This document shows, in pieces, positions 9,080-17,052 of a DNA stretch of 55,726 nt. Positions within the stretch are counted from its first letter, which is position 1; each line of letters opens with the position of its first letter. Below the pieces are notes generated by a model, which had not been told where the DNA came from, made no database searches, and saw nothing but the letters and a program-made list of their open reading frames with translations. Both the position numbers and the translations under genes were made by a program. The DNA comes from an uncultured Porphyromonas sp. (lineage in GTDB: Bacteria > Bacteroidota > Bacteroidia > Bacteroidales > Porphyromonadaceae). The stretch covers positions 1 through 55,726 of the forward strand of contig NZ_CALHVI010000049.1 in the NCBI RefSeq assembly GCF_938039215.1, given 5' to 3'.

Positions 9080-10035
9080 AGTAGCTCGGTCTGCGCAGCA
9101 TCAGCATCGAAGGTCTCGATGTGGCGGCTGCGCTTGTCGGGGATGATATCTTCGATGGCGATGAGGATACCCGTCTCTTGGACGAGGCCAAACTCATAGT
9201 TGATCGCCGTACCGAATACCCGCATCTCGGGGGAGAGAGCCATGTACGCACTGACCAGAGGAGGGATATTCAGACCCAGAGCTCGTATGGCTTGGTTCAA
9301 GGCCTTATAGTCGGTGCGGAAGTCTTCGTAGCAGAAGAGCTGAGCCACCTCTTCGGCATCTACCTCGATAGGTAGCGGTTCTGTCGGAGTGACTAGTCCC
9401 TCGCGGTCGGGGAAGTGCTTGCCGAGGAAGTAGAGGATGAGGTTGCGTGCATGCTCGTCGTAGTCCTTGTACATGGTCACCTTGCCATAGAAGTACTTCA
9501 TACGAGGGTTCAGCACGGTGAGGGCACCGAGACCGTCCCAGAGGTTGTCTAGGGCGAAGAGGCTCTTCGTCCCCATACGGGTAGACTGGTAGGCCAAGGA
9601 GACGAAGGAGCGTCCGAGCTCGATGGTATAGGGGAGATACTTCTGGAGGAAGGTAGGACTGAAGTCGAACATCTCCGACGTAGCCAGTCGAGGCTTACCC
9701 GTCTGCTTATCTACCTGCACCTCGTCCCCGAAGATGAAGCGGTACCCTCCGAGGATCGCTCCCTCTACGGGATCCCAGACGATGAGCTGTCGGTAGCCGT
9801 CTTCGGCGAGGTCAAACTCATCCACATCACAAGCCTTGCCTGTCCCCCCGCCGTAGAAACGGAAGGCTTCCTCACGAAGGCGACCTACCTCCTGCATCGT
9901 AACAGGGGCTGTCGAGGCATGGAAGACATAGATCTCGTTGCCCCCTTTGTTTGTCTTCCGCAGGAGCTTGTCTGGGGTGAGCTCTGCTTGGATTTGTTCT
10001 TTGTCTTGTGGGGGGATGAGCGTAGTGGTGTACAT
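9037..10035 (-). CDS. glsB: GlsB-like N-acyltransferase (hemolysin/OlsB family)
   Basis: A GNAT-fold acyltransferase of the OlsB/hemolysin family, about 332 residues. In Bacteroides the GlsB subunit transfers a 3-hydroxy fatty acyl group from acyl carrier protein to glycine, the first step of glycine-lipid synthesis. The conserved core reads GTGKACDVDEFD, then LGGYRFIFGDE and YTIELGRSFVS. I set the start at the ATG at 10035, one base after the glsA stop (TAG-C-ATG); an upstream in-frame start would overlap glsA by 146 bases and add a non-conserved, Ser/Thr-rich leader. Pairing with an O-acyltransferase gene supports the glycine-lipid role; an ornithine-lipid role is the main alternative. Confidence 0.85.
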   Translation of the reverse strand: MYTTTLIPPQDKEQIQAELTPDKLLRKTNKGGNEIYVFHASTAPVTMQEVGRLREEAFRFYGGGTGKACDVDEFDLAEDGYRQLIVWDPVEGAILGGYRFIFGDEVQVDKQTGKPRLATSEMFDFSPTFLQKYLPYTIELGRSFVSLAYQSTRMGTKSLFALDNLWDGLGALTVLNPRMKYFYGKVTMYKDYDEHARNLILYFLGKHFPDREGLVTPTEPLPIEVDAEEVAQLFCYEDFRTDYKALNQAIRALGLNIPPLVSAYMALSPEMRVFGTAINYEFGLVQETGILIAIEDIIPDKRSRHIETFDADAAQTELLWTNISRQVRLVKN

Positions 10036-10036
10036 G

Positions 10037-10903
10037 CTAGCCGTGGTGCTTGTCGTAGTCTTCTCGTAGCTGGTAGCTAATCGCACGGATGCGTTGAGCT
10101 TCATCGTCGGGAGTGCGTCCGTCGGATAGAAGGCTCTGCCAAGGGATGGGCTCACCGACGATGACTCGGTAGCGGCTACCACGTGCTCGGAAGAGCTCGT
10201 CGGGTAGGAGTGCTTGCCCAGGATCGAACTTCATTCGGAGGAAGTTCTTCAGGTGCCAGACCCAATAGAAGTGTCGGCTATTGCGTCCGACGAAGTGGAG
10301 GGGTACGATGTCTCGCTCCGAGGCGATGGCTTGGGAGACGAAGGTCTTGCGCCAAGGTCGGTCTTGAAGCTTCCCATCGAAGATGCGGGAGCAAGAGCCT
10401 GCTGGGAAGCTGCCGATGGGGACATCTGTCTGCAGTGCCTGCTGGAGCATCTCTATCTGATGGCGTGCCTGAGTCCCCTGACGGTTGTTCACGGGGAGGA
10501 ATACAGGCTGAAGAGGCTTGAGATAGTAGAGCAGGTCGGAGACGATATAGCGTACATCGCCATAGCGCTCTGCGAGCATGTGCGCTAGACTGATGCCGTC
10601 GAGTCCTCCCAGCGGGTGGTTCGAGACGAAGAGGCACCGCCCCGATTCGGGGAGACGCTCGGGATGCACCCAGTCGATGTCTAGCTGAAACTCTCCTACC
10701 AGCGCACGGAGGAAGTCCCTACCTGCTAGATGTCCATGTCGATAGAGCACATCGTTGATATCCCGCTGATGGATGATGCGCTCTAGGAGGGCGATGACGG
10801 GGCGGGGGAGGTTCTTCCCTACCTTTTCCCGAAGCACCCGCCCGATATTGATCGCGAGCGGGTGATTCTGGGAGGTGTACTGGCTTTTATCGAAGAGCTC
10901 CAT
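10037..10903 (-). CDS. glsA: GlsA-like O-acyltransferase (PlsC family)
   Basis: A 1-acylglycerol-3-phosphate acyltransferase-like protein of 288 residues. The acyltransferase motif is SNHPLGGLDG (His and Asp as in HxxxxD, with one extra residue), and FPAGSCSR stands in for the FPEGTRS block. In Bacteroides the GlsA partner O-acylates the monoacyl glycine made by GlsB, giving glycine lipids or flavolipin-type lipids of the envelope. The gene starts 13 bases before the end of the valS region and ends one base before glsB, so valS-glsA-glsB-yraN-GSCFA-murF-alr form one close-packed minus-strand run. Substrate assignment rests on family and pairing. Confidence 0.85.
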   Translation of the reverse strand: MELFDKSQYTSQNHPLAINIGRVLREKVGKNLPRPVIALLERIIHQRDINDVLYRHGHLAGRDFLRALVGEFQLDIDWVHPERLPESGRCLFVSNHPLGGLDGISLAHMLAERYGDVRYIVSDLLYYLKPLQPVFLPVNNRQGTQARHQIEMLQQALQTDVPIGSFPAGSCSRIFDGKLQDRPWRKTFVSQAIASERDIVPLHFVGRNSRHFYWVWHLKNFLRMKFDPGQALLPDELFRARGSRYRVIVGEPIPWQSLLSDGRTPDDEAQRIRAISYQLREDYDKHHG

Positions 10904-13534
10904 CTACTTAGCTTGGGCTTCCAGCTGGCGGATGCTCTGCTCGAGTGTGGCGATGCGGCTCTCAGCGTCAGACTGCTTCTTACGCTCGAGGGCGATGACG
11001 GCCTCGGGTGCCTTGCTGACGAAGCTCTCGTTGCTCAGCTTCTTCGCTACACCAGCGAGGAACTTCTGCTGGTACTCGAGATCGGCACGGAGCTTCTTCA
11101 GCTCTTCCTCGACGTCGATATAGGCAGCCATAGGCACAGCGAACTCATCCGTCCCGATGACGAAGCTCACTGCTCCCTCGCTACGAACACCGCTACGGTC
11201 GATCGTAGAGAGACCAGCCATCTTCACCAGCACTTCATCTAGCTCGGTGGGGAAGCTAGGGTTAGCCTCGAGGACAAGAGCCTCACGGGGGGAGAGGTTC
11301 TTGCTTGTGCGGAGGCTACGCACGGTCGTGATGATCTCCTGAGCGGAAGCGAAGCGCTGGAGGAAGGCCTCGTCTGCTGGAGAGGCAGGACGCTGCTGGG
11401 CATTCATGATGCTCTCACCCTCGGAGCGCTGGGCAAGGTTCTGCCACAGCTCTTCGGTGATGAAGGGCATGAAGGGGTGCAGGATACGAAGGATCTCGTC
11501 GAAGAAGTCGAGGGCTTCCTGACAAGTCGTCGCATCAATAGGTGTGCCGTAGGCAGGCTTGATCAGCTCTAGATAAGAGGACGAGAAGTCGTCACGGATG
11601 AGCTTGTAGACGAGGGTCAGCGCCTCGCTGATACGGTACTTGGCGAAGAGGTCATTCAGCTCGCCAGCGGCCTTATTGAGCACCTGACGCATCCAGTAGG
11701 AAGCTAGGCGCGAAGCCTCGGGTTGCTTCTCTTCGGAGACCTCGGCTGTCCATCCCTTGACGAGACGGAAGGCATTCCAGATCTTATTACAGAAGTTACG
11801 CCCCTGCTCGCAGAGTGACTCATCGAAGAGAATATCGTTCCCCGCAGGTGCGCTCATGATGAGCCCCATACGGACACCATCCGCCCCATACTTGTCGATG
11901 AGATCTAGTGGATCGGGGGAGTTGCCGAGGGTCTTGGACATCTTGCGTCCTTGGTTGTCTCGGACGATACCGGTGAGGTAGACGTTCTCGAAGGGCTTCT
12001 TCCCCTGGAACTCATACCCAGCCATGATCATACGTGCGACCCAGAAGAAGAGAATATCTGGACCGGTGACGAGGTCAGAAGTCGGGTAGTAGTATTCAAG
12101 CTCTTCATTACCCTTGCTCAGCGCAGGAGCGAAGACGGTGATCGGCCAAAGCCAAGAGGAGAACCACGTATCTAGGCAGTCGCTCTCCTGACGAAGGTCG
12201 GCAGCGGTGAGGCTAGCATCCTTCTCCTGAGCGAGGCGAAGTGCCTCCTCTTCCGTCGAAGCGACGACGAAGGTACCATCGGGGAGGTAGTACGCAGGGA
12301 TGCGGTGTCCCCACCAGAGCTGACGGCTGATGCACCAGTCCTTGATGTTCTCCATCCAGTGACGGTAGGTGTTCTTGAACTTCGCTGGGTGCAGACGGAT
12401 CTCGTCATTCATCACTGCATCGAGGGCGGGCTTAGCCAGTCCCTCCATCTTGAGGAACCACTGCATCGAGAGCTTAGGCTCGATGGGTACGAAGGTGCGC
12501 TCAGAGTGCCCGACCTTGTTGGTATAGGCCTCGACCTTCTCCATGAGCCCTGCTTCTTCGAGGTCAGCTTCGATCTTCTTACGGACATCGAAGCGATCCA
12601 TGCCAGCGTAGATACCGCCATGCTCGTTGAGCGACCCATCGTTGTTGAAGATGTCGATGGTCTGAAGCTGGTGCTTCTCCCCGAGGACATAGTCATTGAT
12701 GTCGTGTGCAGGGGTGACCTTGAGACAGCCAGTACCGAACTCAATATCTACATACTCGTCTTCGATCACGGGCACAGCTCGGCCGACGATAGGCACGATG
12801 AGCTTCTTGCCACGGAGGAAGTGGTAGCGCTCGTCATTGGGGTTGATACAGACAGCGGTGTCGCCCATGATGGTCTCGGGGCGAGTCGTCGCTACAACGA
12901 CATACTTATCTGCTTCCCCTTCGACGAAGTAGCGGAGGTAGTAGAGCTTCCCCTGCTGCTCCTGATAGATGACCTCCTCATCACTGAGGGCGGTCTGTGC
13001 CTTGGGGTCCCAGTTGACGACACGGACACCACGGTAGATCAATCCCTTGCGGTAGAGGTCTACGAAGACATCGAGGACGCTCTGACTGCGCTCCTCGTCC
13101 ATGGTGAAGGCGGTACGATCCCAGTCGCAGGAGGCACCAAGGCGCTTGAGCTGCTCGAGGATGATACCTCCGTGCTCACGTGTCCAGTCCCAAGCGTGCT
13201 CGAGGAAGGCTTCACGGGTGAGGTCGTGCTTCTGGATGCCCTGTGAAGCGAGTCGTCCGACGACCTTCGCTTCGGTAGCGATGGAGGCATGGTCGGTACC
13301 AGGTACCCAGCAGGCGTTGAAGCCCTGCTGACGGGCACGGCGCACGAGGATATCTTGGATACTATTGTTGAGCATGTGCCCCATGTGCAGCACACCCGTG
13401 ACGTTAGGTGGTGGGATGACGATGGTATAAGCGGGACGCTTGTCTGGTGTAGAATGGAAGAGCTTGTGCTCCATCCAATACTGATACCATTTGTTCTCCA
13501 CAGCCTCGGGGCTGTACTTGGTAGCTAACTCCAT
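10904..13534 (-). CDS. valS: Valyl-tRNA synthetase
   Basis: Class I aminoacyl-tRNA synthetase of 876 residues that charges tRNA-Val. The HIGH-like motif is HMGH at residues 50-53 (PPPNVTGVLHMGHM), the KMSKS-like loop is KMSK at 531-534, and the editing domain carries VVATTRPETIMGDTA. A C-terminal coiled-coil tRNA-binding arm (FVIGTDEFAVPMAAYID, then a Lys/Glu-rich helix) is present, so the protein is full length. I chose the ATG at 13534 (MELATKYSPE), where homology to the family begins; the longer frame to 13639 would run across the promoter box at 13627. It is the first gene of the minus-strand run to murF-alr. Confidence 0.97.
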   Translation of the reverse strand: MELATKYSPEAVENKWYQYWMEHKLFHSTPDKRPAYTIVIPPPNVTGVLHMGHMLNNSIQDILVRRARQQGFNACWVPGTDHASIATEAKVVGRLASQGIQKHDLTREAFLEHAWDWTREHGGIILEQLKRLGASCDWDRTAFTMDEERSQSVLDVFVDLYRKGLIYRGVRVVNWDPKAQTALSDEEVIYQEQQGKLYYLRYFVEGEADKYVVVATTRPETIMGDTAVCINPNDERYHFLRGKKLIVPIVGRAVPVIEDEYVDIEFGTGCLKVTPAHDINDYVLGEKHQLQTIDIFNNDGSLNEHGGIYAGMDRFDVRKKIEADLEEAGLMEKVEAYTNKVGHSERTFVPIEPKLSMQWFLKMEGLAKPALDAVMNDEIRLHPAKFKNTYRHWMENIKDWCISRQLWWGHRIPAYYLPDGTFVVASTEEEALRLAQEKDASLTAADLRQESDCLDTWFSSWLWPITVFAPALSKGNEELEYYYPTSDLVTGPDILFFWVARMIMAGYEFQGKKPFENVYLTGIVRDNQGRKMSKTLGNSPDPLDLIDKYGADGVRMGLIMSAPAGNDILFDESLCEQGRNFCNKIWNAFRLVKGWTAEVSEEKQPEASRLASYWMRQVLNKAAGELNDLFAKYRISEALTLVYKLIRDDFSSSYLELIKPAYGTPIDATTCQEALDFFDEILRILHPFMPFITEELWQNLAQRSEGESIMNAQQRPASPADEAFLQRFASAQEIITTVRSLRTSKNLSPREALVLEANPSFPTELDEVLVKMAGLSTIDRSGVRSEGAVSFVIGTDEFAVPMAAYIDVEEELKKLRADLEYQQKFLAGVAKKLSNESFVSKAPEAVIALERKKQSDAESRIATLEQSIRQLEAQAK

Positions 13535-13626
13535 AATAGCTTGATTCGTGACGTATCTATGATTGTTGTTTCTGTTGCTTGTCTTCGGGGGAGGGCTCTG
13601 TGGCTGAGCGAGCTCCACACGAACTA

Positions 13627-13634
13627 CAAATTTA
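13627..13634 (-). promoter_or_regulatory. -7 box upstream of valS
   Basis: The minus strand reads TAAATTTG, a TAnnTTTG match, 92 bases before the valS ATG. It supports the shorter valS start and implies a leader of roughly 85 bases. Confidence 0.45.
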
Positions 13635-13782
13635 CACATTTCGCACGCATCTTGACGACAGACTGCGTGGGGATGGGCTCCGTACGCTTTGTCAAGGCAT
13701 ACGACAGCCTTCCCTCCTTGGGGTGAGGAGAGCGGGGGAAGGGGGTGATGAAGAGTAGAGAAGAAAAGGTATCTAGCTGACC

Positions 13783-14076
13783 TTAGCTCAGAGAGAAGAA
13801 GAACAGCATCCCCAGAAGGAGCATCCCTAGGGCTGACAATGCGATCATGCCTACGGCGACGATCCCTCTCTCGAGGCCTCGGCGCTTAGCATAGTATGTC
13901 CCCAGTGTCAGATAGACGAAGGTGGGGACGGAGAAAGAGAAGGAGAAGAGGAAGCCTTCGCACGAAGGGAGGGCTTGGCTGAGTAGCTGGATGAGGACGA
14001 AGATGCCCAGAGAGACTAGGGTAAGCATCAGGATAAGCTCCCGATGGCGGTATCGCTTGAGCTGTGCTTCGTTCAT
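13783..14076 (-). CDS. Small four-helix membrane protein, copy 2 of a tandem pair
   Basis: The 97-residue product has about four hydrophobic helices after a basic N-terminus, MNEAQLKRYRHRELILML. I chose this Met (14076) over the one at 14124 because the paralogue at 14235-14534 begins with the same pattern, MNEPQLRRYRHRDLSLVL. The two proteins also share TPTF-like (SVPTFVYLTLGTYYAKRRGLE) and GLE/GLDKAI segments and differ by only two residues in length. They therefore arose by local duplication. No known family was recognised; the function is unknown. Confidence 0.72.
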   Translation of the reverse strand: MNEAQLKRYRHRELILMLTLVSLGIFVLIQLLSQALPSCEGFLFSFSFSVPTFVYLTLGTYYAKRRGLERGIVAVGMIALSALGMLLLGMLFFFSLS

Positions 14077-14234
14077 AGGGCGGAGGACTTGAGGATAGTC
14101 AGTGCGTGAGAAGTACAGAGCCAAGTTACAAATAATCTCGACTCTAAGGGGGCTTCGTGGGGGTCGTCTCGTACCGATCTTTTCCTTTCCCTTGAGCTGA
14201 CTCAGCCTTTAGGTGGGAAGGTGCACTACCGTAC

Positions 14235-14534
14235 TTACCCTAGGGGCGAGAAGAGCAGGTCGATCATCCCTAGGAGGGCGATCCCAATAAGTGCGATCCC
14301 AGCGGTGCCAAGAGCGATGATCGCCTTATCTAGGCCATGGCGCTGGGCGCAGTAGGCTCCGAGGGTCAGACCTATGAACGTAGGGGTGAAGAAGGAGAGC
14401 ATGAAGAGCCAGCGATGGGAGGGGGTGATGGCTCGGCAGACCAACTGTAGGAGGACAAAGAGGGCAAGGGAGATCAGGGCGAGTACGAGGGATAGATCTC
14501 GATGGCGATACCGCCTGAGCTGTGGTTCGTTCAT
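14235..14534 (-). CDS. Small four-helix membrane protein, copy 1 of a tandem pair
   Basis: The 99-residue product is a paralogue of the next gene downstream: MNEPQLRRYRHRDLSLVL at the start, FTPTFIGLTLGAYCAQRHGLD in the middle, and four predicted membrane helices. A TACCTTTG box on the minus strand lies 45 bases upstream of the ATG, and 158 bases separate it from its partner. Both encode polytopic proteins with positively charged N-termini, probably cytoplasmic side. Function unknown. Confidence 0.75.
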   Translation of the reverse strand: MNEPQLRRYRHRDLSLVLALISLALFVLLQLVCRAITPSHRWLFMLSFFTPTFIGLTLGAYCAQRHGLDKAIIALGTAGIALIGIALLGMIDLLFSPLG

Positions 14535-14578
14535 TGGCCGGATTTCTAGGAGTAAATCAGAGTATAAGAAGGATGGAG

Positions 14579-14586
14579 CAAAGGTA
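14579..14586 (-). promoter_or_regulatory. -7 box upstream of the tandem membrane proteins
   Basis: The minus strand reads TACCTTTG, an exact TAnnTTTG match, 45 bases before the ATG at 14534. Confidence 0.6.
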
Positions 14587-14665
14587 CAAAGATTCTTGAA
14601 TCAAAGGAAACTCGGGGGCGGAAGATTTGGGGGATTTTCGGTGGCTGGGTCATGGGGTGCTTGAG

Positions 14666-14751
14666 AGACCTATGGTAGATCGCTTCTGCGACCTACTGTG
14701 GGTCGGTCGACCGACCTACCGTAGGTCGTCGAGGCGACCCACAGTAGGTTT
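14666..14751. repeat. Palindrome array B: four 17-bp units at 23-bp pitch
   Basis: Units lie at 14666-14682, 14689-14705, 14712-14728 and 14735-14751 with spacers cttctg, gtcgac and tcgagg. Central bases are G, T, C, A. The right edge is GGTTT followed by ttttcggggg. It sits between two divergent promoters (14579-14586 minus, 14897-14904 plus), so no gene ends into it. The rest of the 598-base gap holds only the promoters and the long leader of the plus-strand gene. Confidence 0.93.
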
Positions 14752-14896
14752 TTTCGGGGGTGTGCGAAAGTCCCTTGTAGAGCGCCTTTCGGAGGGGTGC
14801 TCCGAGAGCTGTCGTGGGCACCCCCTTGGAGGTGTGTCTGTAGCTCGCTCAAGGGTAGGGTGCGCCTTCGTAAAGCCTTAGCGCTGAGAAAATGCG

Positions 14897-14904
14897 TACC
14901 TTTG
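14897..14904 (+). promoter_or_regulatory. -7 box upstream of the RicT-like gene
   Basis: TACCTTTG, an exact TAnnTTTG match. It lies 228 bases before the ATG at 15133, so the transcript would carry a leader of about 220 bases with no recognisable ORF or riboswitch. Confidence 0.55.
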
Positions 14905-15132
14905 CTTGGATTCGTGTACACAGTCTCCATGTGCTTCGGGAGCGGTAGTTGCTCCTCTAGAGAAGCTTTCCCTAGAGCCTTGCTCAGGGATGCAGAGGTA
15001 CTGGGCGACTGACGATCCCTTCCCCGTAGGATGCCGAGCGAAGGCCTTAGCCTCCCCCGAGCTCCGATATACATATATATAAGAGCTGAGATCTTCCTTC
15101 GATCCCAGCTCCCCAAGAGACGATACACCCCA

Positions 15133-16425
15133 ATGGACTATAAGACCACGACGGCTAACCTCGGTTGCTGTGCGATGAACCCAGGGGGATGCGAAGGCTG
15201 TGATAGGAATCAGATGAGTACCTATGACTGGCTGAGCGATATCCCCGAGTCGCTGCAGAGCTCCGACCTAGTCGAGGTGCAATTCAAAAATACTCGTAAA
15301 GGCTACTACCTCAATAGCGCAAAGCTCGATCTCCACAAAGGGGATCTCGTCGCCGTAGAGTCCGCTACGGGTCACGATATCGGCGAGGTGACCCTCACGG
15401 GCAAGCTCGCCGAGCTGGCGATGAAGAATCATCGCTATCGCCCAGATAAGGGTGAGTTCATGCGTGTCTACCGTATAGCACGCCCCAGCGACCTAGAGGC
15501 TTGGCGAGAAGCTAAGCTTCGTGAGGAGCCGACGATGATCCAGGCTCGACAGATCGCCTCAGCCCTCGGGCTAGAGATGAAGATCGGAGATGTGGAGTAT
15601 CAAGGCGATGGGAATAAGGCCATCTTCTACTACATCGCAGATGGACGTGTGGACTTCCGTCAGCTCATCCGTGTGCTGGCTGACACCTTCCATGTGCGCA
15701 TCGAGATGAAGCAGATCGGTGCTCGCCAAGAGGCTGGACGCATCGGAGGTATAGGCCCTTGTGGTCGACAGCTCTGCTGCTCCTCGTGGATGAGCTCCTT
15801 CTCCTCGGTGAGCACGGGGGCGGCACGTGTGCAGGACATCACCATGAACCCTCAGAAGCTGACGGGTCAGTGTGGCAAGATCAAGTGCTGCATGAACTTC
15901 GAGGTCAATGCCTATGCCGAGGCACAGCGTAGCCTGCCCGACAGAGATGCCGTCCTAGAGACAGCTTCCGATAGCTACTACCACTTCAAGACCGATCACT
16001 TCCAGCGTCAGGTGACTTATAGCACCGTACGCTCGGCACCCGTTCGTCTGGTGACGATCTCCGCCGAGCGAGCCTTCGAAGTCATCAGTATGAACCGTAG
16101 AGGGGAGCGACCCGAGAGCCTAGAGCCCCAGGAGGGTGAAGAGCGTCGAGGTGGCCGTACCAGCGATATCCTTGCGGACAATAGCTTGACACGCTTCGAC
16201 CGAGAGCGTCGAGGAGGTCGCAGAGGAGAGCCCCGCCCTGCCCGCCGTGAAGGGGGCGCTCGTCGTGAGCGTCCACAGCGCACGGCAGAGCCTCAGGGGC
16301 AGGCTGGGTCAGAGCGCATGCAGGTGCGCCAGTTCCGTACTCCTCGCCCCAGAGCGCAAGAGGGAAATCAGGGCACACCAAGCCCTCGTAGACCCCGCAC
16401 GAAGTCTCAGGACGATACTGAGTAG
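15133..16425 (+). CDS. PSP1-domain RicT/YaaT-like protein with basic tail
   Basis: The 430-residue protein belongs to the PSP1 (RicT/YaaT, 'stage 0 sporulation') family. Cysteines typical of the family are visible: LGCCAMNPGGCEGC near the N-terminus, then GGIGPCGRQLCCSSW and GQCGKIKCCMNFE. In Firmicutes the RicT complex holds iron-sulfur clusters and guides RNase Y processing; a similar role here is possible, and an RNase Y gene is in this window, but that is inference. I chose the ATG at 15133 since the longer frame to 15031 has no family sequence. The C-terminal ~100 residues are an Arg/Gly/Pro-rich, probably disordered tail. gldH follows after three bases, an arrangement common in Bacteroidota. 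Confidence 0.88.
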   Translation: MDYKTTTANLGCCAMNPGGCEGCDRNQMSTYDWLSDIPESLQSSDLVEVQFKNTRKGYYLNSAKLDLHKGDLVAVESATGHDIGEVTLTGKLAELAMKNHRYRPDKGEFMRVYRIARPSDLEAWREAKLREEPTMIQARQIASALGLEMKIGDVEYQGDGNKAIFYYIADGRVDFRQLIRVLADTFHVRIEMKQIGARQEAGRIGGIGPCGRQLCCSSWMSSFSSVSTGAARVQDITMNPQKLTGQCGKIKCCMNFEVNAYAEAQRSLPDRDAVLETASDSYYHFKTDHFQRQVTYSTVRSAPVRLVTISAERAFEVISMNRRGERPESLEPQEGEERRGGRTSDILADNSLTRFDRERRGGRRGEPRPARREGGARRERPQRTAEPQGQAGSERMQVRQFRTPRPRAQEGNQGTPSPRRPRTKSQDDTE

Positions 16426-16428
16426 TCG

Positions 16429-16935
16429 ATGAAGTGCCAGCCCTCATTCTTCCTTAGGATACGCCTCTGCCTAGCAGCTTGTGTGTGCCTCTTCCTCCTC
16501 GGCAGTTGTGCCAAGGAGCAAGGGGAGGGGGAGTACTTCTCCTTCCAAGAGGCACCTGCGGGAGGATGGTCGCCTGCGAAGCCCTTTTCCTTCGAGCTTC
16601 TATTCCCTGAGCAGACTACACGCATCTCTGCGGAAGTGATCCTGCGTCTGGATAGTCGCCTTGACCGAGGACGGGTGCGCCTGCTGGCTACACTACGCCG
16701 TGACGAAGCGATCCTAAGGCAAGATACCTTGCAGATGAACTTCGCCTCTGGGGTCGGGCAGTGGTATCGACCTGGGGTCGTCTATCATGAGTTCGTCGCC
16801 CCCTTGGCACAGCCTTTGCACGTGCCCTATGCAGGACTCTTTGTCCTAGAGGTCTCCCTCCTCGATTCCCTCCCCCTAAGCGGAGTAGAGTCTGTGGGTC
16901 TACATCTCGTAGAGCTTACGGGTGAACGAAAATAA
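16429..16935 (+). CDS. gldH: GldH-like gliding-motility lipoprotein
   Basis: The 168-residue product has a signal peptide ending in the lipobox LLGSC (Cys 27). The mature domain matches the GldH family in length, position and general layout: a beta-rich domain with YFSFQEAPAGGWS near its start and QWYRPGVVYHEF in the middle. GldH is needed for gliding and for the type IX secretion-linked machinery in flavobacteria; it is retained in non-gliding Bacteroidota, where its role is not clear. It starts three bases after the RicT-like gene. Family assignment rests partly on this conserved pairing. Confidence 0.82.
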   Translation: MKCQPSFFLRIRLCLAACVCLFLLGSCAKEQGEGEYFSFQEAPAGGWSPAKPFSFELLFPEQTTRISAEVILRLDSRLDRGRVRLLATLRRDEAILRQDTLQMNFASGVGQWYRPGVVYHEFVAPLAQPLHVPYAGLFVLEVSLLDSLPLSGVESVGLHLVELTGERK

Positions 16936-17052
16936 ACAGCTACAACAAAGCGGATTAGGCTACTGTCGGGTCATCCTCGTGGCTCGGCTTCCCTCGGGTC
17001 ATGCCTTCATAGTCACCCCGACCCAGCCCCCTTATCCCCTTCATGTGATATA

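Noticed and set aside
12305..13246. 313-codon ORF antisense to valS
   Set aside because: Same shadow effect; a Leu/Val/Asp-rich composition without family motif, opposite an obvious valS.
14797..15132. Structured RNA (6S, SRP or riboswitch) in the long leader of the RicT-like gene
   Set aside because: I looked for known conserved cores and saw none; the leader is left unassigned.
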